The notes under the pieces: model-generated
Told to the model about the DNA's origin: nothing
The model's input: the letters and a program-made list of their open reading frames with translations, nothing else
The model's database searches: none
Position numbers and translations under genes: made by a program
NCBI GenBank assembly: GCA_946624335.1
Contig: CAMOSA010000046.1
Span: 1 to 14,294, forward strand
Direction: 5' to 3'
Source of the DNA: an uncultured Prevotellaceae bacterium
GTDB lineage: Bacteria; Bacteroidota; Bacteroidia; Bacteroidales; Bacteroidaceae
DNA: 14,294 nt
Part shown: positions 7,245-13,765 of the stretch, piece after piece
Position numbering within the stretch: position 1 is the first letter of the stretch
Layout of the letters: every line of letters begins with the position of its first letter

Positions 7245-7451
7245 ATGGATATGGAAGACTATAGTGACATCATCAACCTGCCGCATCACGTATCAAAGAC
7301 ACATCCGCAGATGTCTATGATGCAACGGGCGGCACAGTTTGCTCCTTTTGCAGCTTTGACGGGCTATGATGCAGCCATCAAAGTTGCAGAAAAGGAGGCT
7401 AACATGGAGGGATCATCGTCTGAGAAAGATTTTTCTGAACTTTTTGAATAA
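7245..7451 (+). CDS. YolD-like protein, C-terminally shortened
   Basis: The 68-residue ORF carries the conserved YolD-like N-terminus: DYSDIINLPHHVSKTHPQMS, then RAAQFAPFAALTGYDAAI. YolD-like proteins are genetic partners of UvrX-type Y-family polymerases, and this one starts 19 bp after the polymerase stop. Its exact function is unsettled; a regulatory or accessory role is assumed. Relatives are usually longer than 100 residues and end in a beta-rich half with a KAGGxYVxVTGxVK pattern. Here, similarity stops near residue 47 and a short unrelated tail (MEGSSSEKDFSELFE) follows. A decayed match to the missing half seems to lie downstream in another frame at 7448-7618. ATG 7251 is an equally plausible start. 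Confidence 0.75.
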   Translation: MDMEDYSDIINLPHHVSKTHPQMSMMQRAAQFAPFAALTGYDAAIKVAEKEANMEGSSSEKDFSELFE

Positions 7452-7618
7452 GTTCATACATCAAAGCAAAAGCCGGAGCATCGTTATACGTAACTGGCTT
7501 CATTAAGGTGAAGAGCGACAACATCAAGGGTAAGGCTTCTCCACTGGAACTGCTCTATGTCTCTTGTGACATCATCACTAACACGTGGGGATATCACCTC
7601 AACAGATGCTCAGCCTGA
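7448..7618 (+). pseudogene. Possible out-of-frame remnant of the YolD-like C-terminus
   Basis: This frame is open between stops at 7445 and 7616. The peptide KAKAGASLYVTGFIKVKSD resembles the C-terminal YolD-like pattern KAGGxYVxVTGxVKxID, which the ORF at 7245 lacks. The frame differs from that ORF, so an indel or small deletion could have cut the gene in two. The match is short and rests on memory of the family pattern. Confidence 0.35.
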
Positions 7619-8005
7619 ATCTGATGGAACCGATTGCCCTGCATTGGTGCTGGTCGTGATGGCATCATAATAGGCTTGCTGATTAGCTTAGAACATTTTA
7701 TCTGCAGGCAGGTGTCCGAACAGCGGATGCGCCGGAATCGTTATCATCTATCGGATCCGAGTATATCTCCATGCCCTCATCCATATATCACCTATTCAAA
7801 ATGGGGGCGCATTATTGCAAGTCATTTTCAAACTATAGAAATGCAAAAAAATAAAGGTCACTTTGTCTACAAATAGATAATAACTACATTGATTTTAAAC
7901 AGGTTAATATGATAGATATAATATTGAGATATTTATGATAAGTAGAGCTTTATATGATAAGACTGCAAATATTTGAAGTATTTTCATCATTTTCTCGCCA
8001 AAATA
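7452..8005. other. Gene-poor, decayed intergenic region
   Basis: About 550 bp lie between the YolD-like ORF and the promoter of the VapE-type gene. They hold the possible YolD remnant (7448-7618), the Fic relic (7610-7750) and then AT-rich DNA (about 7830-8005) without recognisable coding content. An 80-codon frame at 7634-7876 overlaps the Fic relic in antisense and shows no protein-like pattern. No tRNA or transposase end was seen. Confidence 0.7.
7610..7750 (-). pseudogene. Fic family protein, fragment with internal stop
   Basis: Read on the minus strand, this stretch gives IPAHPLFGHLPADKMF, a TAA stop, then ANQQAYYDAITTSTNAGQS. That fits the conserved segment just after the catalytic core of many Fic proteins (P-V/L-F-x-x-L-P ... 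N-Q-x-x-Y-Y-x-x-I ... G-x-S, normally followed by PFIEFML). Fic enzymes transfer AMP or related groups to target proteins. No HPFxxGNGR core is present, similarity ends at GQSVP, and the frame closes at 7610. It is a short relic, opposite in direction to the intact genes. Confidence 0.6.
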
Positions 8006-8012
8006 TTTGCAG
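7963..8012. repeat. Perfect 12-bp inverted repeat over the VapE promoter (possible operator)
   Basis: CTGCAAATATTT at 7963-7974 and AAATATTTGCAG at 8001-8012 are exact reverse complements separated by 26 bp. Within them, CAAATATTTG (7966-7975) is itself a perfect palindrome, and AAAATATTTG at 8000-8009 is a near copy 34 bp away. The right arm contains the -33 TTTG of the promoter. Two palindromic sites of this kind would suit a dimeric regulator; a long RNA hairpin is unlikely because most of the repeat lies upstream of the start of transcription. Confidence 0.65.
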
Positions 8013-8037
8013 CAACGAAAAAAAGTGCTTATCTTTG
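8006..8037 (+). promoter_or_regulatory. Bacteroidota-type promoter for the VapE-type gene
   Basis: TTTG at 8006-8009 and TATCTTTG at 8030-8037 match the -33 and -7 consensus (TTTG and TAnnTTTG) with a 20-bp spacer. Transcription should start near 8044. That leaves a leader of about 98 nt before ATG 8142. Confidence 0.75.
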
Positions 8038-8055
8038 CAGCGCAAAAGAGAGAAA

Positions 8056-8123
8056 GAGGCGAGAGACCGAGGTGACGGGCACGAAGTAGAAGAGACGTGC
8101 GAGGCGAGACGACCGAGGTCACG
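8056..8123 (+). repeat. Imperfect direct repeat in the VapE leader
   Basis: Segments 8056-8077 and 8101-8123 both read GAGGCGAGA, (C)GACCGAGGT, then ACG, differing by one inserted C and one substitution. Between and within them, GTGAC (8072-8076) can pair with GTCAC (8118-8122), and GCACG (8079-8083) with CGTGC (8096-8100), so the transcript could form a nested hairpin just upstream of the start codon. Confidence 0.5.
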
Positions 8124-8141
8124 AGCTTAAGCAAAGAAGCT

Positions 8142-10247
8142 ATGCAATGCACCCTATACACACAGACGATAAGGAGTAAGAAGATCAGGACCAGCATCTT
8201 GGATTTGGGCGAGCTAATGACTCGCATCCGTACTGACGAGAGGCGGAGACGCACGGTGGAAGCTTTCAGGAAAGAGCTGAAAGACCTTCCACCGTCGTTG
8301 CGTTCACAGACCCTGGAACGACTGCCCCGTATCTGTCCGGGCGAGGTGGTGCGCCGCCGTCGCGACGGCTCACAACGGACAGCCTACACCGGCATCGTCA
8401 CCCTGGAACTGGACGATGTCACGCTCCCCGAGGAGAAACGACGCCTGAAAGCACTCGCCACCTCATGGCCGACGACCATCGCGGTAGTAGAAGGTGCCAA
8501 CGGCAACAGCCTGCGCATCCTCGTGAGAGGTACCTACGATGACGGTTCGTTACCCGCCGACAGGGCCCAGAGCGAGCGTTTCCACCAGGAACTCTACAAA
8601 CGATGTGCGGCGGTCTACGCCAGTGTCCTCGGCCGTGCTCCTAAATCTAAGGAAGCACACATCGACGACAGCTTCTTCTGGACCTACGACCCGACACCCT
8701 ACTTCGACGACGCAGCGGCCGCCGTGAAAGTAAGCCGCAGCCTGGTCGGCGCCGGGCTCGACGGCTGTCAACCGGATGCCGATGCTTATGGACAAGGAAG
8801 CAGCCGACCGTCAGCGGACAACAAGAACTTGTGGCGACGACGTTTTGCGCTGGCCGTGAACACGGCGAGAGACAAGAGCAGCGGCGACGTCACAGCAGAA
8901 GCTGCACTGGAGGTCGTAGCGCTGGAGGCTCTCCGGCTGAACATTCCCCAGGAAGATGCCGTCAGGCAAGCAGCATGCAACGCCCAATGGCGTGACATCG
9001 ACAGCGACAGACAGCGCGCAATCATCGAGAGTGTCTACCTTGAGCACAACGACCAGCGAGGCCGCAACCGCAGCCATGCCATGCAAGAGACGACCTATCG
9101 CCTGCAGACCTTCATGCAGCAACGCTACGATCTGCGTTACAATGTATTGACGAACGGCGTGGAATGGCGCTGCAACGATGCCGCGTCATTCGACTTCCTG
9201 CCCCTGGACAGCCGGGTAATGAATACTATGGTGCAGGAGTGCCATGAGAGCGGCCTTGAGGTCCTCGACCGAGATATGCGCCGCTTTCTCGGCTCGACAC
9301 GTATCCGAGACTACAACGCGGCCCACGCCTACCTCAACGATCTCGACGTGACATGGGACGGCACGACTGACCACATCCGTGCCCTTGCCGAACGCATACC
9401 CTGCCGCAACCCTCACTGGCAACAGTGGTTTCACCAATGGTTCTTAAGCATGGTGGCCCGATGGAGCGGTGACGGCAGCACATACGGCTTCGACGCAATG
9501 CCGTTACTCATCGGACGGCCGGGCTGCGGCAAGGATTCCTTTGCACGCCTGTTGCTACCGCCAGAGCTGCGCAACATCGGATTCCGCGAGATGACGGACG
9601 TCAACGGCATCCAGGAGGCTGAGCGACTGTTGGCGACGAGCCTGCTCGTCAACATCGAAGAGATAGGTCGCGTCAACAAAAAAACGCAACAGATGGTCCT
9701 TCGGAACATGATACAGGGAAACACCATCAAGGGGCGTCGTCCTTACAGCAGCGCCCTGCAGGATATGCCCTGTTACGCTTCACTCATCGCCACGAGCGAC
9801 ACGGCCGACATCCTGAACGACGCACGGGGTGCACGGCGATTCATCGTGGCCGACATCCGTGACGGAGCCACCGTCGACAACGCCACACCTATCAATTACC
9901 CAGCTCTTTACGCCCAGGCATTGACCGAGCTGCGCCAGGGACGTCGCTACACGCTTGCCCCAGAAGAGGCACAAGCCATCGAAGCATACAACGCCACTTA
10001 CAACGCCATGCGTCCTGAAGTCAGCCGCTTCTTGGACATATTCGAGTTGACGAACATCGCAGAAGCCGATACAAAGAAGATGAAAATATCCGACATCACA
10101 CGCAGCATTACGCAACGAACGGGGTACACTTACGACGACAAAGCCCGCAACTGTCTCGGACGATGGCTGACCGCCGAGGCCCGAGCCGGACGTGTACGCC
10201 GGACGATGTCCAACGGTTGTCCCCACTATCTGCTGAAAGTCGTGTGA
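8142..10247 (+). CDS. VapE/VirE-type protein with BT4734-like N-terminal domain
   Basis: I place the start at ATG 8142 (MQCTLYTQTI), preceded by AAAGAAG; an in-frame ATG at 8097 would add 15 residues from the repeat-rich leader. The 701-residue product begins with a BT4734-like domain (about 15-195), a group linked by earlier comparative work to the archaeo-eukaryotic primase palm. Its usual LDID acid motif reads LELDD (88-92), and the glycine motif reads EGANGNSLRI. The C-terminal VirE/VapE ATPase has Walker A GRPGCGKDS (458-466), Walker B LLVNIEEIG (501-509), a sensor-like LIATSD and an arginine-finger candidate RGARRF (562-567). The layout suggests replication of a mobile element or phage satellite. 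A single gene with its own promoter next to lpxD, without integrase, suggests a remnant or a domesticated copy. GC content is closer to the lpx genes than to the left side. Confidence 0.88.
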   Translation: MQCTLYTQTIRSKKIRTSILDLGELMTRIRTDERRRRTVEAFRKELKDLPPSLRSQTLERLPRICPGEVVRRRRDGSQRTAYTGIVTLELDDVTLPEEKRRLKALATSWPTTIAVVEGANGNSLRILVRGTYDDGSLPADRAQSERFHQELYKRCAAVYASVLGRAPKSKEAHIDDSFFWTYDPTPYFDDAAAAVKVSRSLVGAGLDGCQPDADAYGQGSSRPSADNKNLWRRRFALAVNTARDKSSGDVTAEAALEVVALEALRLNIPQEDAVRQAACNAQWRDIDSDRQRAIIESVYLEHNDQRGRNRSHAMQETTYRLQTFMQQRYDLRYNVLTNGVEWRCNDAASFDFLPLDSRVMNTMVQECHESGLEVLDRDMRRFLGSTRIRDYNAAHAYLNDLDVTWDGTTDHIRALAERIPCRNPHWQQWFHQWFLSMVARWSGDGSTYGFDAMPLLIGRPGCGKDSFARLLLPPELRNIGFREMTDVNGIQEAERLLATSLLVNIEEIGRVNKKTQQMVLRNMIQGNTIKGRRPYSSALQDMPCYASLIATSDTADILNDARGARRFIVADIRDGATVDNATPINYPALYAQALTELRQGRRYTLAPEEAQAIEAYNATYNAMRPEVSRFLDIFELTNIAEADTKKMKISDITRSITQRTGYTYDDKARNCLGRWLTAEARAGRVRRTMSNGCPHYLLKVV

Positions 10248-10319
10248 ACGATTTTGAAAAAAGGTGTACGATTTATCCCAAAATGCAGGAATATTTGTAA
10301 AAAAGGTGAATAGAACACC

Positions 10320-10355
10320 AAAAAGTCGTATATAAAATAGGTAATCCGGCTTTTT
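10320..10355 (+). terminator. Possible terminator hairpin after the VapE-type gene
   Basis: AAAAAGTCG (10320-10328) can pair with CGGCTTTTT (10347-10355), with one G-U pair and an 18-nt loop, and the right arm is T-rich. The stem is AT-rich, so it would be weak. It sits directly before the lpxD -7 element. Confidence 0.3.
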
Positions 10356-10360
10356 TAAGG

Positions 10361-10368
10361 TATCTTTG
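10361..10368 (+). promoter_or_regulatory. -7 element of the lpxD promoter
   Basis: TATCTTTG matches TAnnTTTG and is followed by GCGCC, like the VapE promoter. Transcription would start near 10375, about 24 nt before the lpxD ATG. The expected -33 TTTG is absent (10337-10340 reads ATAG), so the upstream half is weak. Confidence 0.6.
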
Positions 10369-10398
10369 CGCCCAATTTGAAATAGCAACAACGCAGAA

Positions 10399-11442
10399 AT
10401 GGAATTTACAGCCTCACAAATCGCACAATATATCGGCGGCACAGTAGACGGAAATGCCGAAGCGTGCGTTCACACCTTCGCCAAGATCGAGGAAGGTGTT
10501 GCCGGCGCACTTTCGTTCTTCTACGACCCCAAGTTCGAGCCTTACGTCTACCAGACACTATCGACCGTCATCCTCGTGCCCTCGACGTTTCAGCCTACCC
10601 AACCCGTAAAGGCCACCCTGGTGCGCGTCGCCGACCCTCGCCTGGCCATCGGACAGCTGCTGAACCTGTATGAGAGCATGAAACCTCGCCGCACGGGCAT
10701 CGACTCCCTGGCTTACGTAGCTCCGACAGCACGTGTCGGCAAGGATGTCTATCTGGCACCCTTCGCCTACGTCGGCGACAACGCTGAGATTGGCGACGGC
10801 ACACAACTCCTCCCCCACGCCACCGTCGGCGACGGTGCCAAGGTGGGTAAAGAATGTATCCTCTATGCCAACACTACGGTCTACCACGACTGCGTCATCG
10901 GCGACCGTTGCATCCTGCATGCCGGCAGCGTCGTCGGCGCCGACGGCTTTGGCTTCGCTCCCAGTGCCGACGGCTACGAGAAGATTCCTCAGATCGGCAT
11001 CGCCGTGCTCGAGGACGACGTGGAGCTCGGCGCCAATGCCTGCGTCGACCGTGCCACCATGGGTGCCACCATCATCCGCCATGGTGCTAAGATCGACAAC
11101 CTCGTGCAGGTCGGCCACAACGTCGAGTTAGGCGCCAACACCGTACTCTGCGCACAAGTCGGCATCGCCGGATCGACGAAGATCGGCGAATGGTGCACCT
11201 TCACCGGACAGGTCGGCGTGGCCGGGCATATCAGCATCGCCGACCGCACCACCCTCGGCGCACAGAGCGGCGTGCCGGGCAATATCCGCAAGCCCGGACA
11301 GACGCTCATCGGCTACCCCGCCATCGAGCCAAAACAGTTCGCACGCTCTGCTGCCGTCTACAAGACGCTGCCTGACATGGCAGCCCAGCTGAGACAGTTG
11401 CAGAAGGAAGTAGAGGATCTGAAATCGAAAATCAAGGATTAA
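10399..11442 (+). CDS. lpxD: UDP-3-O-acylglucosamine N-acyltransferase LpxD
   Basis: LpxD adds the second 3-hydroxyacyl chain, from acyl-ACP, to the 2-amino group of UDP-3-O-acylglucosamine in lipid A synthesis. The 347-residue length is normal. Residues 1-100 form the uridine-binding N-domain (MEFTASQIAQYIGGTVDG, then ALSFFYDPKF). Left-handed beta-helix repeats run from about 105 to 310, including VVGADGFGFAPSADGYEKIPQ, the family signature. The catalytic histidine is H240 in VQVGHNVELG, matching E. coli H239. A coiled C-terminal helix (LRQLQKEVEDLKSKIKD) ends the protein. It is the first gene of the lipid A block, has its own promoter, and ends one base before the lpxC-fabZ ATG. Confidence 0.97.
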   Translation: MEFTASQIAQYIGGTVDGNAEACVHTFAKIEEGVAGALSFFYDPKFEPYVYQTLSTVILVPSTFQPTQPVKATLVRVADPRLAIGQLLNLYESMKPRRTGIDSLAYVAPTARVGKDVYLAPFAYVGDNAEIGDGTQLLPHATVGDGAKVGKECILYANTTVYHDCVIGDRCILHAGSVVGADGFGFAPSADGYEKIPQIGIAVLEDDVELGANACVDRATMGATIIRHGAKIDNLVQVGHNVELGANTVLCAQVGIAGSTKIGEWCTFTGQVGVAGHISIADRTTLGAQSGVPGNIRKPGQTLIGYPAIEPKQFARSAAVYKTLPDMAAQLRQLQKEVEDLKSKIKD

Positions 11443-11443
11443 C

Positions 11444-12838
11444 ATGTTAAAACAGAATACACTCGGCGGCAGCTTCACGCTGCACGGCAAAGGCCTGCAC
11501 ACCGGCCTCAACCTCATCGTCACCTTCAACCCCGCCCCCGAGAACTACGGCTACAAGATTCAACGTATTGATCTCCCTGGAGAACCCATCATCGACGCCA
11601 TCGCCGAGAACGTCATCGAGACGACACGAGGCACCGTTGTGGCACAAGGCGACGCACGCTGCAGCACCGTCGAACATGCCCTGGCAGCCCTCTACGCCCT
11701 CGGCGTCGACAACTGCCTACTGCAGGTCAACGGTCCCGAAGTGCCCATCCTCGACGGCTCGGCAGAGATCTATGTAGAGAACATACGCCACGTAGGCGTC
11801 GTCGAGCAGAACGCGCCCAAGGACTACTATGTCGTACACAAGAAAATCGAAGTGCGCGACGACGTGACAGGCAGCGTCATCACCATCCTGCCCGACGAGC
11901 AGTTCAGCATCACCGCGATGATCGCCTTCCAGTCGAAAGTCCTCAGCAGCCAGTTTGCCACGCTCGACGACATGGAGAAATTCGAATCCGAGATAGCTCC
12001 GGCCCGCACGTTCTGCTTCGTCCGTGAGATTGAGATGATGCTGGCAGCAGGCCTCATCAAAGGCGGTGACCTCGACAACGCCATCGTCATCTATGAGAAC
12101 CAGAAGCCGCAGGAGGAACTCGACCAGCTGGCCGACCGCATCGGAGCGCCTCACCACGACGCCGCAGAGCTCGGCTTCCTGCAACCGAAGCCCCTGGTAT
12201 GGGAAAACGAGCCCGCCCGCCACAAGCTGCTGGACATCATCGGCGACATGGCGCTCATCGGAAAGCCTATCAAGGGACGTATCATTGCCACCCGCCCCGG
12301 GCACACCGTCAACAACCGTTTCGCACGGCTCATGCGTCAAGAGATCCGTGCTCACAAGGTGCAGGCACCCTACTACGACCCTAACAAGGCACCCGTGATG
12401 GACATCACACGCATCCGTTCCTTGCTGCCCCACCGCTACCCCATGCTGTTCGTCGACAAGGTCATCGAGATGGATGCCAACAGCATCATAGGCGTGAAGA
12501 ACGTCACCGGCAACGAGCCCTTCTTCCAAGGTCACTTCCCTGGGGAGCCCGTCGTGCCCGGCGTCATCCTCATCGAAGCCCTGGCTCAGACAGGCGGCTT
12601 GCTCGTGTTGAGCAACCTCGACGAGCCCGAGAAGCACAGCACCTATTTCCTGCGCATCGACAACGCCAAGTTTATGCAGAAGGTCGTGCCCGGCGACACC
12701 CTGCTCTTCAAGGCTTCCTTCACCGCACCCTTCCGCCACAACATAGCCCAGATGCACGGCTACGTCTTCGTCGGCGAGAACGTCGTCGCCGAGGCTAACC
12801 TCGTGGCGCAGGTCATCAAGAATGAGCCTAAAGTTTAA
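11444..12838 (+). CDS. lpxC: Bifunctional UDP-3-O-acyl-GlcNAc deacetylase / 3-hydroxyacyl-ACP dehydratase (LpxC-FabZ fusion)
   Basis: The 464-residue protein joins two enzymes. Residues 1 to about 310 are LpxC, the zinc deacetylase that commits precursor to lipid A. The zinc ligands are H78 (in STVEHALAAL), H260 and D264 (ARHKLLDIIGD), with E77 and H287 (RPGHTVNN) as catalytic candidates. Residues about 318-460 are FabZ, which dehydrates 3-hydroxyacyl-ACP. It starts at the LLPHRYPMLFVDKV motif and carries the active-site H364 and E378 in QGHFPGEPVVPGVILIEALA. The two activities compete for 3-hydroxyacyl-ACP use, so fusion may help balance fatty acid and lipid A synthesis; that link is inference. 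The fusion is well known in Bacteroidota. The gene is translationally coupled to lpxD, one base apart. Confidence 0.97.
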   Translation: MLKQNTLGGSFTLHGKGLHTGLNLIVTFNPAPENYGYKIQRIDLPGEPIIDAIAENVIETTRGTVVAQGDARCSTVEHALAALYALGVDNCLLQVNGPEVPILDGSAEIYVENIRHVGVVEQNAPKDYYVVHKKIEVRDDVTGSVITILPDEQFSITAMIAFQSKVLSSQFATLDDMEKFESEIAPARTFCFVREIEMMLAAGLIKGGDLDNAIVIYENQKPQEELDQLADRIGAPHHDAAELGFLQPKPLVWENEPARHKLLDIIGDMALIGKPIKGRIIATRPGHTVNNRFARLMRQEIRAHKVQAPYYDPNKAPVMDITRIRSLLPHRYPMLFVDKVIEMDANSIIGVKNVTGNEPFFQGHFPGEPVVPGVILIEALAQTGGLLVLSNLDEPEKHSTYFLRIDNAKFMQKVVPGDTLLFKASFTAPFRHNIAQMHGYVFVGENVVAEANLVAQVIKNEPKV

Positions 12839-12912
12839 GGTGAAGAGATCAGGTGTATCCTCTCCCATAGATGTCAGGCCTAGTCTTTACTCACCGACTT
12901 TAAACGACAAAC

Positions 12913-12940
12913 ATCATTAAACGCTAATCATTAAACGCTA
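12913..12940 (+). repeat. 14-bp perfect tandem repeat before lpxA
   Basis: ATCATTAAACGCTA occurs twice head to tail (12913-12926 and 12927-12940), ending 8 bp before the lpxA ATG, where a ribosome binding site would be. Related strings (TAAACG, GGCTAAAC) appear at 12901, at 99-106 and just before the gene at 13766. Confidence 0.7.
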
Positions 12941-12948
12941 AACCCAAT

Positions 12949-13719
12949 ATGATCAGTCCCCTCGCATACATCCACCCTGAAGCCAAGATTGGCGAGAACG
13001 TAGAGATCGGTCCTTTCTGCTACATCGACCGTGGCGTCGAGATCGGCGACAACAACACGCTGATGAACAGCGTCACCATCCTCTACGGTTCGCGCATCGG
13101 GTCGGGTAACATATTCTTTCCCGGAGCCGTCATCGGTGCCGTACCTCAAGACCTGAAGTTCCGTGGCGAGGAGTCGCTGGCCATCATCGGCGACAACAAT
13201 AAGATCCGCGAGAACGTCACCATCAACCGCGGCACAGCCGCCAAGGGCAAGACCGTCGTCGGCAGCGGCAACCTGCTGATGGAAGGCTGCCATATCGCTC
13301 ACGATGACATCGTGGGCAACGACGTCATCATAGGCAACTGCACAAAGCTTGCCGGCGAGGTCACGGTGGACGACCACGCCATCCTCTCGGCCTGCGTCCT
13401 GGTACATCAATTCTGCCGCGTCGGAGGCTACACCATGGTAGGCGGTGGCACCGGCACATCCCAGAGCATACTGCCCTACACCATCTGTGCACGCCACCCG
13501 GCCACATACTGTGGCCTCAACATCGTCGGCCTTCGCCGTCGCGGCTTCGAGCGTGAGGTCATCAACACCATCCACGAAGCCTACCGCATCATCTACCAAG
13601 GAGGACTATCGCTGGCCGATGCCATCGAGACCATCCAGAAAGAACTGCCCGCTACGCCTGAGATAAAGTACATCCTCGACTTCATCGAAGACACACGTCA
13701 GCGCGGATTCGTACACTAA
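12949..13719 (+). CDS. lpxA: Acyl-ACP--UDP-N-acetylglucosamine O-acyltransferase LpxA
   Basis: LpxA catalyses the first step of lipid A synthesis, transferring a 3-hydroxyacyl chain from acyl-ACP to the 3-hydroxyl of UDP-GlcNAc. The 256-residue length is typical. The N-terminal beta-helix begins MISPLAYIHPEAKIGENVEI. The substrate-binding block VIGAVPQDLKFRGEES and the signature RENVTINRGT are present. The catalytic histidine is H118 in GCHIAHDD, matching E. coli H125. The C-terminal domain contains GLNIVGLRRRGF and a helical tail (about 190-256). It follows lpxC-fabZ after 110 bp that hold the 14-bp tandem repeat. No clear -7 element was found there, so it is probably read from the lpxD promoter, with its own translation start region. 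Confidence 0.97.
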   Translation: MISPLAYIHPEAKIGENVEIGPFCYIDRGVEIGDNNTLMNSVTILYGSRIGSGNIFFPGAVIGAVPQDLKFRGEESLAIIGDNNKIRENVTINRGTAAKGKTVVGSGNLLMEGCHIAHDDIVGNDVIIGNCTKLAGEVTVDDHAILSACVLVHQFCRVGGYTMVGGGTGTSQSILPYTICARHPATYCGLNIVGLRRRGFEREVINTIHEAYRIIYQGGLSLADAIETIQKELPATPEIKYILDFIEDTRQRGFVH

Positions 13720-13765
13720 TAAAAGTATGAATCGCTAAAGGCTAAACGTAAAACGAGACAAAGCC

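Noticed and set aside
7634..7876. 80-codon plus-strand ORF
   Set aside because: It overlaps the Fic relic in antisense, has no ribosome binding site or domain, and lies in a decayed region.
10248..10320. Repeated AAAAAAGGTG strings as an attachment site
   Set aside because: Two short A-rich copies close together in an AT-rich spacer; no second copy was seen at the other side of the VapE gene to mark element ends.
9780..10442. 220-codon minus-strand frame across the VapE end and the lpxD start
   Set aside because: It is antisense to two clear genes and a promoter, and has no recognisable domain.
11717..12868. Long open frame of 383 codons on the minus strand
   Set aside because: It lies wholly antisense to lpxC-fabZ, whose catalytic motifs are intact, and its peptide is a Val/Asp/Gly-rich translation typical of a GC-rich antisense frame.
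12931..13599. 222-codon minus-strand frame
   Set aside because: Antisense shadow of lpxA with low-complexity composition.
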